Shown in pieces: positions 33,054 to 41,886 of a DNA stretch of 49,562 nt. Location: positions 1 to 49,562 of the forward strand of contig CANRGH010000017.1 of the NCBI GenBank assembly GCA_947630135.1. The letters run 5' to 3'. Under the pieces are notes generated by a model. It saw only the letters and a program-made list of their open reading frames with translations, did not search any database and was not told the origin of the DNA. The number at the start of each line of letters is the position of its first letter. Within the stretch, counting starts at the first letter, position 1. Source of the DNA: an uncultured Monoglobus sp. Its GTDB lineage: Bacteria > Bacillota > Clostridia > Monoglobales > Monoglobaceae. The position numbers were made by a program, and so were the translations under genes.

Positions 33054-33617
33054 ATGGCAGTAAAAATATTTATTGACGCCGGACACGGCGGTCCCAACCC
33101 CGGCGCGGTGGGCAACGGGCTTATCGAGGAGGATATCAACCTTTCGGTTGCCTCGCAGCTCGCCGACGACCTCAGGGCAATGGGCTATGACGTGCGCGAA
33201 TACCGCACGACGCCCGACGAGAACGTTATTTCTCCGGTCGCGGCGGATCTGCGCAAGCGCGCGGCGGAGGCCAACGCGTGGGGCGCGGACTATTTTATCA
33301 GCATACACACGAACAGCTCGACAAATCCCGCGGCAAACGGGTTTGAAACATACGTTTATCGGCTGGGCTCAACGTCGGCGAGACTGGCGCAGTCGATACA
33401 AAACGCGGTTATCGCCGCTCTCGGCATGAAGGACAACGGCGTAAGGCAGGCGAATTTTTCGGTGCTGCGCAACACGACGATGCCCGCCGTGCTGGTGGAG
33501 CTGGGGTACCTCTCAAATCCCACCGAGGCGCTTAATCTGAACAGCCCGGCGTGGCAGGCCAAGATCGCCGCAGCCATAGCCGAGGGCATAAACAATTTTG
33601 TCAGCTCGGGCTCTTAA
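33054..33617 (+). CDS. N-acetylmuramoyl-L-alanine amidase (Amidase_3), no signal peptide
   Basis: 187 residues covering only the Amidase_3 catalytic domain. Zinc ligands H11 (DAGHGG), E25 or E26 (LIEEDINL) and H85 (SIHTN), and the catalytic E149 (LVELGYLSN), are in place. It cleaves the bond between N-acetylmuramic acid and L-alanine in peptidoglycan. No signal peptide or wall-binding domain is present, so export needs holin-like or unconventional release, or it acts on lysis. AAAGGTGA precedes ATG 33054; an in-frame GTG three codons earlier lies in that site. No phage genes are near. Confidence 0.9.
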   Translation: MAVKIFIDAGHGGPNPGAVGNGLIEEDINLSVASQLADDLRAMGYDVREYRTTPDENVISPVAADLRKRAAEANAWGADYFISIHTNSSTNPAANGFETYVYRLGSTSARLAQSIQNAVIAALGMKDNGVRQANFSVLRNTTMPAVLVELGYLSNPTEALNLNSPAWQAKIAAAIAEGINNFVSSGS

Positions 33618-33624
33618 ATCAAAA

Positions 33625-33655
33625 GGCTCCCCGGTTTCGGGGAGCCGTAATTTTT
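33625..33655. terminator. Bidirectional terminator
   Basis: 9-bp stem GGCTCCCCG/CGGGGAGCC with a GTTT loop. A T-rich plus tail, and TTTT on the minus side, serve both convergent genes. Confidence 0.8.
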
Positions 33656-34805
33656 AATCCCAATACAGGACCGCGTACTGCTTTCGGCCGTCCGACGAGA
33701 ACCTCACGCCGTTGTCAAGGCCGAGCGCGGCGCTGCCGCCGCCGTCAAGCGCCAGGCCCGAGGCGCAGCCCAGACCGGACAGGACCTGACCCGCGCGCGC
33801 CAGCGTCGTTGACGGGCTGACGCAGAGCACGATCTTGTTTATGTCGCGGTTATAACCCAGATAGGTGCGGTTGGTGTAGCGGTCAATGTCGAAGGTGCCG
33901 TAAAATCCCTCGGCCGAGGCTGTGACCTCGGGCAGCACACCGACGCCGCTGACCGCAAACAGGACGTTTCTCTCGTCATGGATGTTCGACACCCGCTTTA
34001 TCTCAACCGAGCCGTCGTAATGGACTATCAGGGTCGTCACCGGGCTGCCGTGGGTTATAACGTCCGAGATGACCCGTCCGTCGCTGACCAGAATTCCCAC
34101 CGAGTAGGTGTCGCCGTCGCTCTCCCAGCCGAAAAATGTGGAGTTGCTGTAATTTGGTCTTCCGCTGCTTTCCGCCGAGCGGTTCACTATCTCCTGAACA
34201 TGGATGTTCAGCGGGTCGATATAAACAACATGCACGTCGCCCGAATAGGCGTAGCCGTAACGCTCCTTGGCATGGCTCACTATTTTGACGCCGCTTGAGC
34301 AGTCGGCCGTGTACCATATCGAGCTCATGAGCGACTCAACGGGCGCATATAGCTCGCCGCCGTAGTTGACAAGCGGCTTTGACCAATTATCGCTATAGGT
34401 GTTGTTTATGATCGCCAGATTGCTTCCGAGCGCGACCCTTACCGAGTACATGCCCTTTATCACATACGCGGTGTAAAGAGACGGGTCATAATACACGCTG
34501 CATTCCATAAAATCCCTGAGCGAGTTCAGCGCTATCATGGGCGCGCCGTCCATATAGATGATCGGGCGGCTCAGTTGTTTTTCGTATCCGTTGATGCTGA
34601 TGCTGTCGGGCCCGCGCGTTATCTCCGCTCCGCTCTCGCCCACCGTGTCGCCTCCTACCGTGCCGAGCTCGGCGTTTGAGAACATTGACACGTCGATCTG
34701 AAAATCATAGTCATATTCCGAATCGACGGCCCAAACGCCGCAGGACAACATCGCCGCGGCCGCCGCGAGCGCCGCCGCGCGAAAAAATATTTTCTTAAAA
34801 CGCAT
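33654..34805 (-). CDS. Exported phosphodiester glycosidase (NAGPA domain)
   Basis: 383 residues. A signal peptide (about 1-26) precedes a short acidic region, then a copper-amine-oxidase-N-like module (about 70-175, with PIIYMDGAPMIALNSLRDFM and YAPVESLM). The C-terminal NAGPA-type domain (about 185-383) has GILVSDGRVISD and the conserved LALDGGGSAAL. Related proteins remove sugar phosphodiester caps; in bacteria they act on wall or teichoic-acid-type polymers or exopolysaccharide. It has its own promoter with an unusual repeated element downstream of it. The exact substrate cannot be read. Confidence 0.85.
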   Translation of the reverse strand: MRFKKIFFRAAALAAAAAMLSCGVWAVDSEYDYDFQIDVSMFSNAELGTVGGDTVGESGAEITRGPDSISINGYEKQLSRPIIYMDGAPMIALNSLRDFMECSVYYDPSLYTAYVIKGMYSVRVALGSNLAIINNTYSDNWSKPLVNYGGELYAPVESLMSSIWYTADCSSGVKIVSHAKERYGYAYSGDVHVVYIDPLNIHVQEIVNRSAESSGRPNYSNSTFFGWESDGDTYSVGILVSDGRVISDVITHGSPVTTLIVHYDGSVEIKRVSNIHDERNVLFAVSGVGVLPEVTASAEGFYGTFDIDRYTNRTYLGYNRDINKIVLCVSPSTTLARAGQVLSGLGCASGLALDGGGSAALGLDNGVRFSSDGRKQYAVLYWD

Positions 34806-34896
34806 TTATGTAAATTCTTCCTTCCGAATTTGATTTTGCGGCGCAAGTTGTTGCCACGCAATTTGTTGCGGCGCAAATTTCCACATATTGTAAATT

Positions 34897-34925
34897 TGTT
34901 ACAGAAATGTTACAAACATGTTACA
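34897..34925 (-). repeat. Three 11-bp direct repeats in the leader of the glycosidase gene
   Basis: TGTTACA occurs at 34897, 34908 and 34919, an exact 11-bp period (TGTAACA on the transcribed strand). It begins about 7 bp downstream of the -10 box. One helical turn per repeat suggests an operator bound on one DNA face, or a repeated RNA motif. Confidence 0.7.
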
Positions 34926-34931
34926 GATAGA

Positions 34932-34960
34932 ATTATAGCACCTTTTTCCGAAAAAATCAA
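34932..34960 (-). promoter_or_regulatory. Promoter for phosphodiester glycosidase
   Basis: Minus-strand TTGATT (34960-34955), 17-bp spacer, TATAAT (34937-34932). It leaves a leader of about 120 nt. Confidence 0.75.
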
Positions 34961-34992
34961 GTCCGGCGGCCAAATTTGTAAAAATTGCATTA

Positions 34993-35556
34993 TCAGGCAT
35001 AAGATGCCAGCAAAAGTGTGTTCAGATTGTCAATAAGCTCGTCCTTGCTCACTTTGAGGTCGCCGCCCAGCCACTTGCGCACGACCGAAATGCAGGCTCC
35101 GGCGTAAAAATCGGCCCAGAACTCGGGACTGACGTTGATCACGGAGCCGTTTTTGATCCGCTCGGTCACAAGCTTGAGCAGCTTGCTTGAAAACATTTTT
35201 TGAATTCTGTCAGAGATCGAGTACGCGCCGTTCCTTTTGAAAATCGAGGTGTAAACGTCACGGTTGTCGGCTATGTAATTTATTATCCCCTCGACTATGC
35301 TGCGGGAATCCGACGCCCCCTCGGAACCGAAGTCCGCGGCGGTCATGGGAAGGTGCTCGTCAATGCTGTGCACCAGAAGCTCGTCCTTGTCGCTGTAATG
35401 CGAATAAAATGTGGCTCGGTGGACCATCGCCTCCTCGCAGATGTCGCAGACCGTGATTTTTTCAAACGGCTTTTTTCGGATCAGCTCAAAAAGAGCGTTT
35501 GAAAGCAGCTTTTTTGTTCGTCTGACCCTTAGATCCTCTTTTTTAGGCTTATCCAT
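34993..35556 (-). CDS. TetR-family repressor, likely regulator of the MMPL operon
   Basis: 187 residues. The N-terminal helix-turn-helix (about 8-55) reads RRTKKLLSNALFELIRKKPF, then ICEEAMVHRATFYSHYSDKDEL, the TetR signature. The C-terminal ligand domain ends with WLGGDLKVSKDELIDNL, as in the DhaS-like TetR_C_8 group. ATG 35556 follows GGAGG by 8 nt; the ATG five codons earlier overlaps that site. It is divergent from the MMPL gene, and a perfect inverted repeat in the shared region (35691-35712) is a good operator candidate. Its own promoter is perfect consensus. Confidence 0.92.
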   Translation of the reverse strand: MDKPKKEDLRVRRTKKLLSNALFELIRKKPFEKITVCDICEEAMVHRATFYSHYSDKDELLVHSIDEHLPMTAADFGSEGASDSRSIVEGIINYIADNRDVYTSIFKRNGAYSISDRIQKMFSSKLLKLVTERIKNGSVINVSPEFWADFYAGACISVVRKWLGGDLKVSKDELIDNLNTLLLASYA

Positions 35557-35585
35557 AATAATTTCCTCCATGTTAATTTACTTTA

Positions 35586-35614
35586 ATTATATTAGTTAAA
35601 TGCACAATTGTCAA
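35586..35614 (-). promoter_or_regulatory. Perfect consensus promoter for tetR-like gene
   Basis: Minus-strand TTGACA (35614-35609), 17-bp spacer, TATAAT (35591-35586). Confidence 0.9.
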
Positions 35615-35690
35615 GTATTTTTGCCATAAACGTCAATATACGAAAAATATACAACTCCGATAATAATTCTTGTTATTCATAAAATTTAAG

Positions 35691-35712
35691 ATAAACGACA
35701 TATATCGTTTAT
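35691..35712. promoter_or_regulatory. Putative TetR operator
   Basis: Perfect inverted repeat, ATAAACGA - 6 bp - TCGTTTAT, ending 6 bp before the -35 of the MMPL promoter. Size and placement suit a TetR dimer. Confidence 0.65.
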
Positions 35713-35718
35713 TGTCTG

Positions 35719-35747
35719 TTGTAATAAAGCACGATCAGTATTATACT
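35719..35747 (+). promoter_or_regulatory. Promoter for MMPL operon
   Basis: TTGTAA 35719-35724, 17-bp spacer, TATACT 35742-35747. AGGAGG follows at 35755 and ATG at 35769, so the leader is very short. Confidence 0.6.
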
Positions 35748-35768
35748 ATTATTCAGGAGGATGATACA

Positions 35769-38213
35769 ATGAAAAAATCAATAGCGGAGCCGAGCTTTAT
35801 CGACAAGGCCGCTCTGTTTATAGTAGACAAGCGAAAAGCGTTTTACCTGATTTTCGCGATAGCGGTGTTTTATTTTGCCACCTGCATCCCGAAAGTTCAG
35901 GTTGAGAACGACATAACGGCGTATCTGCCCGAGAGCACCGAGACCAAGATCGGCCTTGACCTGATGGACAGGGAATTCACCGCTTATGACTCGTTTTATT
36001 TTATGATCTCAAACATTTCATATGACAAAGCCGAAAAGCTGGCCGAGCAGGTCAGAGAGGTTGACGGGATCAAGTCGGTCGAGTTTTCAAACGACGACGA
36101 GCATTTTAAAAATTCCTCGGCATTGTTCAACATAGTCCTAAACAGCGGCCTCGAAAACGAGCGCGAGATCGCGATCGAGGAAGAGGTCAAGGGAATGTTC
36201 CCCGACTATGACTGCTACATATATTCCGACTCGATAGACACCGCCTCGCGCGATCTGGCGGGCGAGATGCGGAACATCATCATCTGCGTTGTGTTTATCG
36301 TAGTCCTGATACTGCTGTTTACGTCAAAATCGTTTATGGACGTTCCCGTTTTTCTGATAGTGTTCATCGTGGCGGCAGTGCTCAACATGGGCAGCAACTA
36401 TATGCTGGGCACGATCTCGTTTATCTCAAACTCGGTGGCGATCGTGCTGCAGCTCGCCCTCGCCATTGACTACGCGATAATTTTGTCGCACAGGTTCGCC
36501 GAGGAGAAGGAAGATAAAAACGCGCACGACGCGATCGCGGCCGCGCTTTCAAAGGCGATCATCGAGATAAGCTCGAGCAGCCTCACAACGATCGCGGGTC
36601 TGGCGGCGCTTATGACCATGCAGATGGGCATAGGCCGTGACCTCGGCATCGTGCTGTGCAAGGGAATTTTCTGCTCGCTCATCACGGTGTTCCTGCTTAT
36701 GCCGGGCCTGCTTTACATGTTTTCAAACGCGATCGACAAGACCGTGCACCGCAACTACATTCCCGACATCTCGGGCTTCGGCCGTTTTGTTATGGGCACA
36801 AGGAAGGTCCTGCCGATATTTTTCGCCGTGATCATTGTGGTTTCGATCGTTCTGTCGTCCCTGTGCCAGTTCGCGTTTGACGAGAGCTCAGTCTCGGGCG
36901 TCAGGGTGAGCCAAAGCAGGGCGGACAAAAACAAGATACGGAACACGTTCGACGCGGGCGGACAGCTCGCGGTCATCATTCCCAAAGGGAACTATGACAA
37001 AGAGAAAAAGATACTTCAGGACGTGGGAGAGTTTGACGGCATATCGTCGGCGCTCGGCCTCGCCAACGTTGACGCGGGCGGCGGCTATACCCTGACCGAC
37101 AAGGTTACGCCGCGGCAGTTCGCGGAGCTTATGAACATTGACATCGAAACCGTTCACGTGCTGTTCCAGGCATACGGCGCGTCGGTCTCGCAGTACGCGC
37201 CGATATTCCGCGACGTGGACTCATACACCGTCTCGATAATCGACATTCTTATGTTTGTGCACGAGCAGATGGACTACGGCGTTATCGACCTCGGCAGCAA
37301 GACGGACACCATAAACGAGGTCTATGACAAAGTGACCGACGCCCGCGGCCAGCTTGAGGGCGACGAGTATTCGCGGCTTGTGTTCACCTATACCGGAGAC
37401 AACGAGAGCGACAAGGTCATTGAGCTGCACGATAAAATACGCGAGACAGTCTCGGAATACTACGACGATCCGATCCTTGTCAGCAACGCGATCGCGGCGC
37501 TTGATCTTAAATCGTCGTTCAGCGGCGACAACCGAAAGATCAACTTCTTCACGATAATCTCGGTTCTGCTGATACTGCTGGTAACGTTCAGATCCTCGAG
37601 CGTTCCCGTGCTGCTTGTGCTGACGATCCAAGGCAGCATATGGATAAATTTCTCGTTCCCGTATCTGATGCACGAAAAGCTCTACTTCCTCGGCTATCTT
37701 GTAGTCAGCTCGATACAGATGGGAGCCACGATAGACTACGCGATCGTGTTTACCAACCGCTATCTTGAGCAAAAGGACAAGGTCGGCAAACAGGCTGCGG
37801 CGATAGACGCGATAAACGGCGCTTTCCCGACGATACTGACCTCGGGACTTATCCTTATGATCGCGGGATTTCTGATAGGCATAATCTCCACCAACCCGAT
37901 CATATCGGGCCTCGGAATATGCCTCGGACGCGGAACATTGATCTCGATACTTTTGATTATGATACTGCTGCCGCAGATCATGATCGTCTTTGACAAGCTC
38001 GTGGAAAAGGGCGGATTTGTGATAAAGACCAAAGAGAAAAAAGAACATTCCGGCGCGGTTCTTGTTAACGGCAAGATAAACGGATATGTGAACGGATATA
38101 TTACCGGAACCGTTCACGGAGTGATCAAGGGCGACGTTAAGGCCGTTGTGGACAACATGACTGAAATTCCGCCCGAAAAATTAAAGCGGGGTGAAAAAAA
38201 TGACAAAAAATAG
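35769..38213 (+). CDS. MMPL/RND-family transporter
   Basis: 814 residues with 12 predicted membrane helices in two halves. Each half has a large extracellular loop after its first helix. Repeated MMPL blocks appear in both halves: LALAIDYAIILSHRFAEEKE and MGATIDYAIVFTNRYLEQKD, each followed by LTTIAGLAAL or LTSGLILMIAGF. Such transporters export lipids or hydrophobic compounds using the proton gradient. ATG 35769 follows AGGAGG; the frame extends 33 codons upstream across the promoter and operator. It overlaps the next gene by 14 bp. The C-terminal tail (about 760-800) is a periodic glycine/valine stretch (NGYVNGYITGTVHGVIKG) of unknown purpose. Confidence 0.93.
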   Translation: MKKSIAEPSFIDKAALFIVDKRKAFYLIFAIAVFYFATCIPKVQVENDITAYLPESTETKIGLDLMDREFTAYDSFYFMISNISYDKAEKLAEQVREVDGIKSVEFSNDDEHFKNSSALFNIVLNSGLENEREIAIEEEVKGMFPDYDCYIYSDSIDTASRDLAGEMRNIIICVVFIVVLILLFTSKSFMDVPVFLIVFIVAAVLNMGSNYMLGTISFISNSVAIVLQLALAIDYAIILSHRFAEEKEDKNAHDAIAAALSKAIIEISSSSLTTIAGLAALMTMQMGIGRDLGIVLCKGIFCSLITVFLLMPGLLYMFSNAIDKTVHRNYIPDISGFGRFVMGTRKVLPIFFAVIIVVSIVLSSLCQFAFDESSVSGVRVSQSRADKNKIRNTFDAGGQLAVIIPKGNYDKEKKILQDVGEFDGISSALGLANVDAGGGYTLTDKVTPRQFAELMNIDIETVHVLFQAYGASVSQYAPIFRDVDSYTVSIIDILMFVHEQMDYGVIDLGSKTDTINEVYDKVTDARGQLEGDEYSRLVFTYTGDNESDKVIELHDKIRETVSEYYDDPILVSNAIAALDLKSSFSGDNRKINFFTIISVLLILLVTFRSSSVPVLLVLTIQGSIWINFSFPYLMHEKLYFLGYLVVSSIQMGATIDYAIVFTNRYLEQKDKVGKQAAAIDAINGAFPTILTSGLILMIAGFLIGIISTNPIISGLGICLGRGTLISILLIMILLPQIMIVFDKLVEKGGFVIKTKEKKEHSGAVLVNGKINGYVNGYITGTVHGVIKGDVKAVVDNMTEIPPEKLKRGEKNDKK

Positions 38214-41200
38214 TTACATAAAAAAGCTGATCTCCTGCCTTGCGGCGCTGGTCATCGTCATAAGCGCGTTCCCGACGGTCACGGAGGGCGAAAACCTGCC
38301 CGTTATAAATATCTCGGAGCCGTCGGACTTCGCGGCGCTGACCAAAAACTGCACCTATGACAGCTACTCGCGGGGAATGCAGGTCACGCTGATGAACGAC
38401 ATTGACATGAGCGAAACCGAGCTTGAGCCGATGAAGATATTCTGCGGCGTGTTCGAGGGAAACGGACACAGCATAACCGGAATAAAGCTCAATCTTGAAG
38501 GCTCGCAGAAGGGGCTTTGCTTTGAGCTCGGCGAGGGCGGCGAGATACGCAATCTTAACGTTTCGGGGAAGATCGAGGCTTACTCCACCGAGAGCGGAGG
38601 CTCGTCGCTCGGCGAGATAATCGACAACGTGGCCGAGAACGCGGGCATCAACACGATCGGCTCCGCGGAAAACAGCGCGGTGAACCTCGGCGGAATAGCC
38701 GGAATAAACAGGGGCCGCATTGTAAACTGCACGTTTGACGGCACGATAAACGGCGAAACCGCGGTGGGCGGCATAGCAGGCGAAAACGCGGACGGCGGCG
38801 TTATCGAGGGCTGCACGAACCTCGGTACCGTCAACGGAAAGACATCGGTCGGCGGCATTGCCGGCGTGAACTCGGGCATAATCAGAAGATCGGTCAACGC
38901 CGGCGGCGTGGACTATGAGCCCAGCGAGGGCAGCCACAATGTGGGAGGCATCTGCGGCACCAACCCCGGCCTTGTCAGCGGCTGCGAGAACCGCGCGGTC
39001 GTCGGATATAAAAACGTCGGAACAAACGTCGGCGGCATCACGGGCAGACAGAGCGGCTGCCTGACCTCGTGCCGCAACCACGGCGAGGTACTCGGCGAAA
39101 AAAGCGTCGGCGGAATATTCGGCAGGTTTGAGCCGTATACCCAAATCACGACCGCGGACCTTCAGCGCGTGAAGGACGACCTAAACGAGTTCCGCGGACA
39201 GGTGAACGCGGACGTGAACAACGCGATAAACAGCGCGAGCGGCGCGGTGAACGGCGCGATAAACAACGCCTCGGGCAGCGCGGACGATCTCAGACAGAAC
39301 ATAAACGACGACATAAACGGGATAATCGGCACGCTGCGGGGCGACGGCAGCGTTATCTCAAGCTTCAGTGACAGGCTCAACAGCTTTGACAGCGGAATTC
39401 GAGGCTCGCTTTCGGACGCCGCGAACGGAATTAACGAAAGCGTCAGCGCCCTGACCGATCAGGGCTCGTCGCTCATTGACAGCCTCAGCGACGAGGCGCG
39501 GGCGGACTTTGACGACGCCTCGGCCAAGATCGGCAGCGTCACCGACAACCTGAACGAGACCGCAGGAACGGTCAACACCCTCGTGGGCGACGTTGACAAG
39601 ATCGTGAATGACATAAACGACGCGTACAATAACGGCGATCTGAACGCGCTCGACGACGGCTTGAACCGCCTTGACGAGCGGCTTGACTATATGGAGGAAT
39701 TCGTGATCGACCCCACGCTCGGAAGGGTCAACGACGCGGCAACCTCGATCAACCGCGCGGCAAACTCGCTGAGGGGCGACGCGAACGCGCTGACAAACGG
39801 ACTATCGGTGCCCATCCAGCGCGCGGGCGAGATCATGACCGACTTCCGCAACGACGTTGAGACCGTTGAGGGAAACATAAACAACACGCGCCAGAAGATA
39901 AAGGACGCGCGCGACAAAATACACAGCTTAACGAGCGCGACGCCGAGACCCGGCGGAATATTCGGCGCTCTGAAAAGCGTGATAACCATGACGGCCTACG
40001 CCGACGAGCCCATGAACCTCAGCGGCGAGCAGATCAAGTCGGAGCTAAAGCAGATCGGAAGCGTGGACGTCTCGCTGCCGAGGACCGTCTCGGGCGAGAA
40101 CACCGACAACGCCCTTGTGATCTACTGCATAAGCGACGGCCCGGTCAGCGGCCAAAGCGCGGCGGGCGGCATCGGCGGCACCGTGGGAATTGAATCCGCG
40201 GTCAAAAACGGAAACAACGTAACGCTGCCCGACGGGAACATCATTTCAAACTCGTCTTACGTTAAGGCGGTAATTGACGGCTGCGTCAGCAAGGGAAAGG
40301 CTTACACCCGCGACGGATACGCGGGCGGCATTGTCGGCGACGCGGCATTCGGGATAATCAAGAACTGCGCGACGGGCATGAAGGCCGAAAGCGACGGCGA
40401 ATATGTCGGCGGCGTCGCGGGATATTCGGGCGGCAAGATCTACGACTGCGCGGCCATATCCGACCTGAGCGGCTCCAGATTTGTGGGCGGCGTCGCGGGA
40501 AGCGGCAAGACTATCGCCGAGTGTTATTCTCTGCCGAGGATCTTCGGCGGTACCGAGAAGATCGGCGCGATCGCGGGCGAGGCCGACGGAACGGTTGTGA
40601 ACAACTATTTTATAAAGGAAAATTTAAGCGGAATTGACAGCACCGACTACGAAGGCAAGGCGATCGCGCTGCTGCCCGAAGAGATCACCGGAACTGACGT
40701 TCTTCCGCCAAGAATGGGGGGCTTCACCGACGACAAGTGGTACATGGCCGGCGGAGACGTTTATCTGCCCCAGAACAGGGCGCTCAGCGACAACGCGGAC
40801 TCCGACATAGGCACCGCGCTCAAGGCCGAGTCGGCCGATCTGGCGCTGTTTAAGTTCGACGCGAAATTTGTTGTGGACGGCGAGACGGTTTACAGCGAAA
40901 CGGTCAATTACGGCGACACGCTTGACCCGTCCGTGGTTCCCGAGCTTGAATACAAGGACGGCTACTGCCCGCAGTGGAGTGAGGACCCGACGCAGCCGAT
41001 AATCCGCGACACCACGTTTTCCGCCGAGTATACCGACGCGGTAAGGACCATATCCACCGAGGACGACCCGCCGACCCTGCTGGTCGAAGGGAATTTCCGC
41101 GACGGCACAACGGTCTCGGCGCGCGAGGTCGAGGCGTTTGAGAGCCTTCCCTCGGGCTGCGAAGCTTTGGCGGCCTATGAATTTGACGTGAGCCCCGATT

Positions 41201-41511
41201 ATAACGGAACCATGAAGGTCCATATCCGCGACAAGGACGGACGGGGCAACTGCGCCGCGGTCGAGACAGACGGAAAAATCAAGATAGTCAAGGCCGAGCG
41301 CGACGGCAGCTATCTGGTGTTCGAGACCGAAAGCGAGGGCCGCTTCACAGTGCTCCACCGCGTCAGCCGCTATTGGCTGGCCGCGGCGATCATAGCGGCC
41401 GCGCTGATCGCGCTGGCGGTTATAATCATCATTGCCCGCAAACGCAGGATAGCGAGTGAGAAAAAGGACGCCTCCGCGAATAAGGACAGCGGCGAAAGCA
41501 GTGAAAAATAA
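38200..41511 (+). CDS. Membrane-anchored surface protein: GLUG repeats around a long helical region
   Basis: 1,103 residues. Signal peptide about 1-29; beta region; GLUG-type repeats about 160-310 (VGGIAGENADGGVIEGCTN, VGGIAGVNSG, VGGICGTNPG). A long, mostly helical, asparagine/aspartate-rich region (about 318-595) follows with no proline-rich breaks. More GLUG-like repeats lie at about 650-810 (VGGVAGYSGG), then a beta domain, one transmembrane helix (about 1062-1082) and a basic cytoplasmic tail. ATG 38200 follows GGGGTGA. The gene starts inside the transporter gene, so the two proteins are made together and probably interact. The helical block recalls the extracellular stalk of YhgE/Pip-type proteins. 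Function unknown. Confidence 0.85.
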   Translation: MTKNSYIKKLISCLAALVIVISAFPTVTEGENLPVINISEPSDFAALTKNCTYDSYSRGMQVTLMNDIDMSETELEPMKIFCGVFEGNGHSITGIKLNLEGSQKGLCFELGEGGEIRNLNVSGKIEAYSTESGGSSLGEIIDNVAENAGINTIGSAENSAVNLGGIAGINRGRIVNCTFDGTINGETAVGGIAGENADGGVIEGCTNLGTVNGKTSVGGIAGVNSGIIRRSVNAGGVDYEPSEGSHNVGGICGTNPGLVSGCENRAVVGYKNVGTNVGGITGRQSGCLTSCRNHGEVLGEKSVGGIFGRFEPYTQITTADLQRVKDDLNEFRGQVNADVNNAINSASGAVNGAINNASGSADDLRQNINDDINGIIGTLRGDGSVISSFSDRLNSFDSGIRGSLSDAANGINESVSALTDQGSSLIDSLSDEARADFDDASAKIGSVTDNLNETAGTVNTLVGDVDKIVNDINDAYNNGDLNALDDGLNRLDERLDYMEEFVIDPTLGRVNDAATSINRAANSLRGDANALTNGLSVPIQRAGEIMTDFRNDVETVEGNINNTRQKIKDARDKIHSLTSATPRPGGIFGALKSVITMTAYADEPMNLSGEQIKSELKQIGSVDVSLPRTVSGENTDNALVIYCISDGPVSGQSAAGGIGGTVGIESAVKNGNNVTLPDGNIISNSSYVKAVIDGCVSKGKAYTRDGYAGGIVGDAAFGIIKNCATGMKAESDGEYVGGVAGYSGGKIYDCAAISDLSGSRFVGGVAGSGKTIAECYSLPRIFGGTEKIGAIAGEADGTVVNNYFIKENLSGIDSTDYEGKAIALLPEEITGTDVLPPRMGGFTDDKWYMAGGDVYLPQNRALSDNADSDIGTALKAESADLALFKFDAKFVVDGETVYSETVNYGDTLDPSVVPELEYKDGYCPQWSEDPTQPIIRDTTFSAEYTDAVRTISTEDDPPTLLVEGNFRDGTTVSAREVEAFESLPSGCEALAAYEFDVSPDYNGTMKVHIRDKDGRGNCAAVETDGKIKIVKAERDGSYLVFETESEGRFTVLHRVSRYWLAAAIIAAALIALAVIIIIARKRRIASEKKDASANKDSGESSEK

Positions 41512-41536
41512 CCGGGGCCCGCGCTTTCCGCTGCTA

Positions 41537-41565
41537 TTGACAAAACATGGGCGGTGTTGTATAAT
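41537..41565 (+). promoter_or_regulatory. Perfect consensus promoter for rubredoxin
   Basis: TTGACA 41537-41542, 17-bp spacer, TATAAT 41560-41565. Confidence 0.9.
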
Positions 41566-41638
41566 AATTCCCGTGAAAAGCCGAATACGCGGCGAAATTC
41601 AGTAAATAATAATATTTATATTTTACGGAGGTGAAAAC

Positions 41639-41797
41639 ATGAAGTACGTTTGCGATCTTTGCGGATATATCTATGACGAGGCCGCGGGCGATCCGGATAA
41701 CGGAATTGCTCCCGGCACAAAATGGGACGATCTCCCCGATGATTTTGTGTGCCCCCTCTGCGGCGTTGGCAAGGACCAGTTCAGCCCCGCCGAATAG
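41639..41797 (+). CDS. Rubredoxin
   Basis: 52 residues, the classical rubredoxin size. C5-x2-C8 (CDLCGYIYD) and C38-x2-C41 ([11 protein letters not shown]) form the Fe(Cys)4 site, with the usual [18 protein letters not shown] between. It is a one-electron carrier in the cytoplasm, commonly feeding peroxide or superoxide reductases in anaerobes. ACGGAGG lies 7 nt before the ATG. It is a single-gene unit under a perfect promoter, so strong constitutive expression is expected. No partner oxidoreductase gene is adjacent. Confidence 0.97.
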   Translation: MKYVCDLCGYIYDEAAGDPDNGIAPGTKWDDLPDDFVCPLCGVGKDQFSPAE

Positions 41798-41886
41798 GGA
41801 TCAAAAATGCGCGCCGTTTTCGACGGCATGACATAAGAGATTATAATCTTAATAATTTTATAACAATCTGTCGAACAGGGTGCGGA

